This document shows, in pieces, positions 59,362-64,000 of a stretch of DNA of 64,000 nt (within the stretch, counting starts at the first letter, position 1; every line of letters starts with the position of its first letter). The notes beneath the pieces are model-generated. The model worked only from the letters and a program-made list of their open reading frames with translations, did no database searches and was not told where the DNA came from. The DNA is from Anastatus disparis (Eukaryota; Arthropoda; Insecta; Hymenoptera; Eupelmidae). The position numbers were made by a program, and so were the translations under genes. Location: NCBI GenBank assembly GCA_017163975.1, contig JAFFSR010000366.1, forward strand, positions 744,001 to 808,000, read 5' to 3'.

Positions 59362-59655
59362 CTCGCTCCTAACGTCGCTCGGTTGAATTTTCATATATCA
59401 TATTATTATGTATAAATTAGCCAATTTTAAAATAAAAAAGAATCGACGCAACTTATGAATTGTGATATTGTAGTTTTGTACTAAATTAAATTTTTCTATT
59501 TCTATAAAAGAGATTGATTAAAGTTACAATGTGCATAAAAATTGTTTAAGTACAAATTATATCATGATGCATTAAGAATTTGTTCTACTAAATTGCATTT
59601 GAATCAATGAAAAAATATGATAGGAATTTTTTCTTTTTAATCACGTGTTTCAATC
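59362..59655 (+). repeat. Dispersed 290-bp repeat, copy 2
   Basis: Starts TCGCTCCTAACGTCGCTCGG and matches 22370-22665 throughout to TTTTTAATCACGTGTTTC. Confidence 0.75.
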
Positions 59656-60277
59656 ACGAACCATAAAATAATCGAAAACAGTATTTGACGTTTACTAGAA
59701 CTAACAACTACACGGAGAAAAGAAAGTATTGTTAAAATACGTTCTAAATCAAGTATATCTAATTTATGTATTAAGGTACTTAAAAAAAGAGTGACGATAT
59801 AATTTCAATTGGTACTATAGCTTGAATTTTAGGGACCAATGTTGGTACTATTATATTATGAAGTAAGAGCATAAATTTGCGATGCTTACTGCCTTTTTTT
59901 GGTATTAAGACTGATCTTTTACCTACTCGATTCAAGGGCAATATTTCGCAGAAAATGCAATTATTAACCTCTTTTCGTGCGGCTTTTCCTGTTACTAAAA
60001 TTGAAAATGATTAAATATAGAATTATTTATATAATATATAACTCTTTACAATTACTAATAATTAATATTTAAATTCGTGATATTCAAGGATTAAAACGAT
60101 ACATGTTTATCTTCCATATTCCGTTTTAAAATAGTTACTTTTAAGTTTTAAATTATGGATTGGAAATTTAGAATTGATATATATATTATATGATTTACAT
60201 TATATTTATCAACTGTTGAAAATTGTTACACGATTTATTGGGTTTTACGTTAACAGGTATTAATTATATTGAAGTTT
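59656..60277. other. Unassigned AT-rich stretch
   Basis: Contains TACACGGAGAAAAGAAAG (59711-59728), like the ends of the MITEs at 36061 and 44881, but the partner end was not found. No gene. Confidence 0.45.
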
Positions 60278-60345
60278 TTCGCTCCTAACGTCGCTTAGTT
60301 GAATTTTCTTTTATTATATTATTATGTATAAATGACTAATTTTAA
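60278..60345 (+). repeat. Dispersed 290-bp repeat, 5' fragment
   Basis: The first 70 bases match the other copies (TCGCTCCTAACGTCGCTTAG), then similarity is lost. Confidence 0.65.
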
Positions 60346-61299
60346 GTAAATAAGAATTAATTAATTTAATTTTGAGTACTGAATAAAATTGAAAATAATT
60401 TGATGAAACATAATATAAAAATATATGTACACATGTGCTTAAAGTAAAAAAGCGTATAATTTATTTCAAGTGACTATTTCTCACTCTACTTCCATTAGAA
60501 AAACAAAGACAGTACGATATTTGATGTAAATAAACTGAGAACTGGGTACTAAGTTACAACTATAATTTCCAGACCTCAATATATGACCATGAATTTGAAT
60601 TATGAAATTAATTTATAAGTGAAACATGCTTAAAAGAAATTCGTGTTGATTTCTAATAAAAATATCTTCACAAATGTATTTTATAAATATGAAATACGAA
60701 ATTTAAATAGAAAAAATCATAACATTAAAATACAACATTTTAGTTAATTTTAAATTCGAATATTTCGGAATAAAAAAATTAATATTTGCAATTACTTAAC
60801 AATCCTTTTTGCATCTAATATAAAAATTTAATGAAATACAAATATTACAAAGTGTATGTATCACAAGCAAGGTTTGCATATCATAAATATTATAATTTTT
60901 AGAAAATTCTTGATATTAATGGATTATTAATTTGGAAAATTAAATATTTTTTTTTATTGATGACAATTAACTTTTCAAAAACAGTTGAAATAATACTGTA
61001 AATGTCAATCAAATAACATTTTCATCAAAATAAATTTCAACGCTATAATTATTAAAATAAACATTTTTATTTAACTACAATCTATTGTAATAATTATTTT
61101 TTTAATATATATGTGCTAAAAAAATAATAATTTTATTTGATGAACAGTTATATAAATATTATATATTTATAATTGTATAGCTAAATTTATTAAATTAACA
61201 TTGTATTCAGTTATCATTCAGAGAATGAGGTATTTAAATTAGTTTTCATGAAAATATATTATTTAAAAAGTTACTTGTTAACAATTTTTTATAAATAAC
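60346..61299. other. Unassigned AT-rich stretch
   Basis: No gene or repeat recognised. Confidence 0.5.
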
Positions 61300-61915
61300 T
61301 GTTACGTTTTCACGTAATTGATTTATTATATTGTGGGTATCTTTTTATCGCGACTAAGCTTGGTAATTCCAAGTAGTCAATTTGCGTGAAGGTAATTAAT
61401 TTAATAAGACGATAATTAAAATAAACTGTTTGATTTATTATTACGTTAGTCGCGAGAGAGAGAAATGTCTACTGTACTACTGGTGTAAAATCGCTGATAC
61501 GTCCTTGCTGCGTCGATCGTGGATTCGTGCTTCCTTATGCTCTGGTCTCGTTCTGGTAGGGTAGTAGTAGTCTACATCTCTCTTGGTGCTCTAGTGCCTC
61601 GTAGCCTAGTAGGCCTAGTAGGCCGCGGCGTGGTTCGCCCGGTCGTATTTATACTTGCTGGGTTCGTTGTTTCCCACTTCTTTATTCTTCTAGAAGTTTC
61701 TACCTCGTGGCTTCTGTTTTTCCATGCTTCACTTTGTTCGTTCTCTACAGGTCTTAACTTGTCGGCTAGTTCGTCATCATTTCTTTCGATCACGAGTTGT
61801 TGCTAGCTGGTTTCAGACGTCTAGTCAGCGTTTTCTTACTGGCTTATTCATTTAGTTTAATATATTTCCTATACTTCTACGTTTTATTATTTTCTAGAAT
61901 ATTCCACCCGTAACA
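61300..61915. mobile_element. Possible solo LTR, 616 bp
   Basis: Begins TGTTACGTTTTCACG and ends CCACCCGTAACA, giving the 7-base inverse TGTTACG/CGTAACA expected of LTR ends. The interior is GC-richer than its surroundings, with TCGTATTTATACTTG as a TATA-like site. The flanking bases do not show a duplication. The frames across it look non-genuine. Confidence 0.4.
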
Positions 61916-63490
61916 CGTCTGAGGCCGCGGTATCGACGTCCTCGTCGATTAATTACCTATATTGAAAAAAATTTTTTTTGACTCTCTATAATTATTAAGT
62001 GTACCTAACCTATATATCTATGGGTAACTGTTACAATCTTTGTGTAGAGTTGTGTAGTGTACCTAACGATTACAAATCTATTCTATATCTCTCTCTCTCT
62101 CTTAATACATTATTATTTAGTTCTGGTACATATGGATTTTGTTGAAACAAAAATTTTATTTTATTATTCTTCTTTGTTATGTCTTCAATAATTTTTTATA
62201 ATGTGGATACTTTAGATGTTGACGTTGACATTCGTTAGTATCTGGTAGATGGTTTAGTTTATTTCTTGAATGTGATGCACTTGTTTGCGTGCATGTACTT
62301 CTTTGGGTCTGTATTTGTATCTGAAAACATTCTTTTCTGATTAATTATAGGGGACCCCCCATGGCTGGAGCCTTCCAAATTAAAATAATTAATTCCCAAT
62401 GTATTCTTCTGGATTATCTTTTATTTATGTAATATTAGGTTTGATTATAAGCATATTATAACCCCTGTATACCTGCAATACGTTAGACAAGTAATTTTAA
62501 TTGATCTTTTTTTTGTTCATTAGTGGTTATTTATTAGTTTTGTGTTATCCCCAGTGTTCTATTTTATGTTTATTTGGTTATTAATTACCGTTTTTGCACT
62601 ATTTGTCCCTTGGTATATTTAAGGCAATTTTATAATAATTTAAATAACGTTGCAATTATAATTATTCTTACAAGTATTATTATGTAATTTAATAATATAT
62701 TCTTAGTTGCAAAATTACAGTTTAGTTTTGTTTCGATTAAGTCATTAGGTTCTGAGATAATGGCTTATAAACAATTTATTGTTTATTTGAAAATTGTTAT
62801 AATATGATATTTGTATATGGATTTATTTATGAGGTATGAATATATAGTTGCATTTTTGTAACTCTTGGAATTCGATATAAACAATTTAATTTGTTAATGA
62901 TAATTATTATTATTTATTTTAATTTATATGGGATTACAACCCTTATGCTTAATTGTAAAATTACAGGTGGTTTTGCAATTGATAAGTTTATTAGTATTCG
63001 AGATAATAATTTGTTAATTAATAACTGAAGTTTTTAATATTGGACCCGAAAGTCTACTCTTAATTAACAAATTAGGGTCAGGTAAGAAATTTTTATCTAT
63101 GTAATTTTCCGAGATATTAGCATTTATTTATTAATTTACGACTTTCATATTTGGGTAGCTTTTTGTCTCTATATTGGTACTATGTTGTCCCGATATGGTT
63201 TTAAGCCATATTTCACGTTTTATTTGCGTTTATTTATAATTTTTATTGATAAATTAATTAATTAATTAATACTTTTATTATTTAACTTAGGTCATGTGTT
63301 GATTCCATGTATTAACTTTTTAATTTTATTTATTAATTAATTATCTGAACATCTAGATTTCGTATATGTTTTGTTATATTAATAATTGTGAATGCGTTTA
63401 ACCGTCTTAATTAATTTTCTTACTTCATGGCTATATATCGAGCACGTGTTTTATTCCTCTTTGTGCGGATCTTCGTACTTTGTACGCTTG
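61916..63490. other. Unassigned stretch
   Basis: A GC-rich start (61920-61955) is followed by AT-rich DNA. 62085-62102 is (CT)n. No gene recognised. Confidence 0.5.
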
Positions 63491-63695
63491 ATGGCACATG
63501 TATATGCATGGTTGTGTGAGATGGCGTCGTGTCACCTATGTGTGCTTGTACGTATACGCGTGCATGGTAGTGAGAGAGGGCGTCGTGTCACATTTGTGTG
63601 CGTGTTTGGCTTGTACATATACGCGTGTATGGTTGTGGGAGAGGGCGTCGTGTCACATTAGTATGCGTTTATACGTATATGCGCGCGTGATTGTA
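63491..63695. repeat. Minisatellite, three to four units of about 50-66 bp
   Basis: Units contain CGTATACGCGTG-ATGGT-GTG-GAGAGGGCGTCGTGTCACAT-TGTGTGCGT (63545-63605, 63610-63670), with a diverged unit before and a partial one after. Two overlapping frames stay open across it only because the unit is repeated. Confidence 0.8.
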
Positions 63696-64000
63696 TGCAC
63701 TCTATGCCTATAGCTATAGATATAGCTTACAGTGTAGCTTGTACGTTACCATTGCAGTATATACTTCTATTATTTTTGTTTCTCTTTGATTTTTAATTGC
63801 TTTCCCATAATTTATTGTAGGGTTCTTTTTTTTGCGTATTAGAATTTGTTGTTTATGTCATTTAAATTATTTTAATTTTATAATGTATTAATAACTTATG
63901 CTCGTTTAATATGATTCTTAATATGCAATATTACGTATTATTTTGATTAAACCCTTGTTTCTATTAATTTATTTATTTGCATTAATTTTAATATAATATA
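63696..64000. other. Unassigned AT-rich end
   Basis: TATAGCTATAGATATAGC at 63709-63726; otherwise nothing recognised. Confidence 0.5.

Noticed and set aside
61519..61806. A 95-codon gene and its antisense partner
   Set aside because: Both lie inside an LTR-like block and neither shows a recognisable domain.

Overview
The window looks like repeat-packed intergenic or intronic DNA from an arthropod, most likely an insect and plausibly a hymenopteran. It is AT-rich, has no operons or bacterial signals, and carries Copia, non-LTR, Penelope-like, Helitron, piggyBac-like, CMC-like and SINE sequences. Only one host-gene piece is recognised: an internal exon at 45861-46334 of an SGT-type (small glutamine-rich TPR) co-chaperone gene, bounded by splice sites. 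The species assignment is inference from repeat types and composition only.

Layout: 1-9235 holds copies in both orientations of a large dispersed repeat (called family Z here). It carries a short LINE-endonuclease-like fragment and is split by a decayed piggyBac-like element with long inverted ends, which itself contains a 1.3-kb foldback element. 9246-11535 is a run of non-autonomous Helitron-like elements with a TTAA-type MITE inside. 11540-20845 is another Z copy, cut by a complete but dead Copia retrotransposon (13180-20260) with 241-bp LTRs and an ACTAA target duplication. The Copia leader contains five hairpins that share one loop sequence on differing stems. 20846-25610 is low-complexity DNA, minisatellites, two hairpin elements and a Helitron remnant.

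25790-34560 is one minus-strand LINE split by a 6.4-kb insertion (26281-32653, flanked by AACG). Inside that insertion lies a 5.0-kb palindromic DNA transposon (27407-32440): two head-to-head copies of a transposase-like gene, one open for 630 codons and one truncated and frameshifted, with CACAG ends and a CTA duplication. 34575-43290 holds an inverted-repeat element built round a 43-bp minisatellite, a short MITE, and a foldback element split by a nearly full-length LINE (37135-43047). That LINE is itself split by a solo LTR (39638-40629). 43290-46872 holds small hairpins, the SGT exon and a Penelope-like RT fragment. 47237-53100 is the most complete Z copy, with a TTAA MITE and a tRNA-derived SINE inside. 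53110-57715 is a decayed autonomous Helitron on the minus strand (RepHel pieces, ending in CTAG). 57716-64000 is mostly unassigned AT-rich DNA with a dispersed 290-bp repeat, one LTR-like block and a minisatellite.

The genes do not form a pathway. The window is a nest of mobile elements whose insertion order can often be read from target duplications. The items most worth follow-up are the palindromic CMC-like element with its intact gene, the repeated hairpins in the Copia leader, and the structure of repeat family Z.
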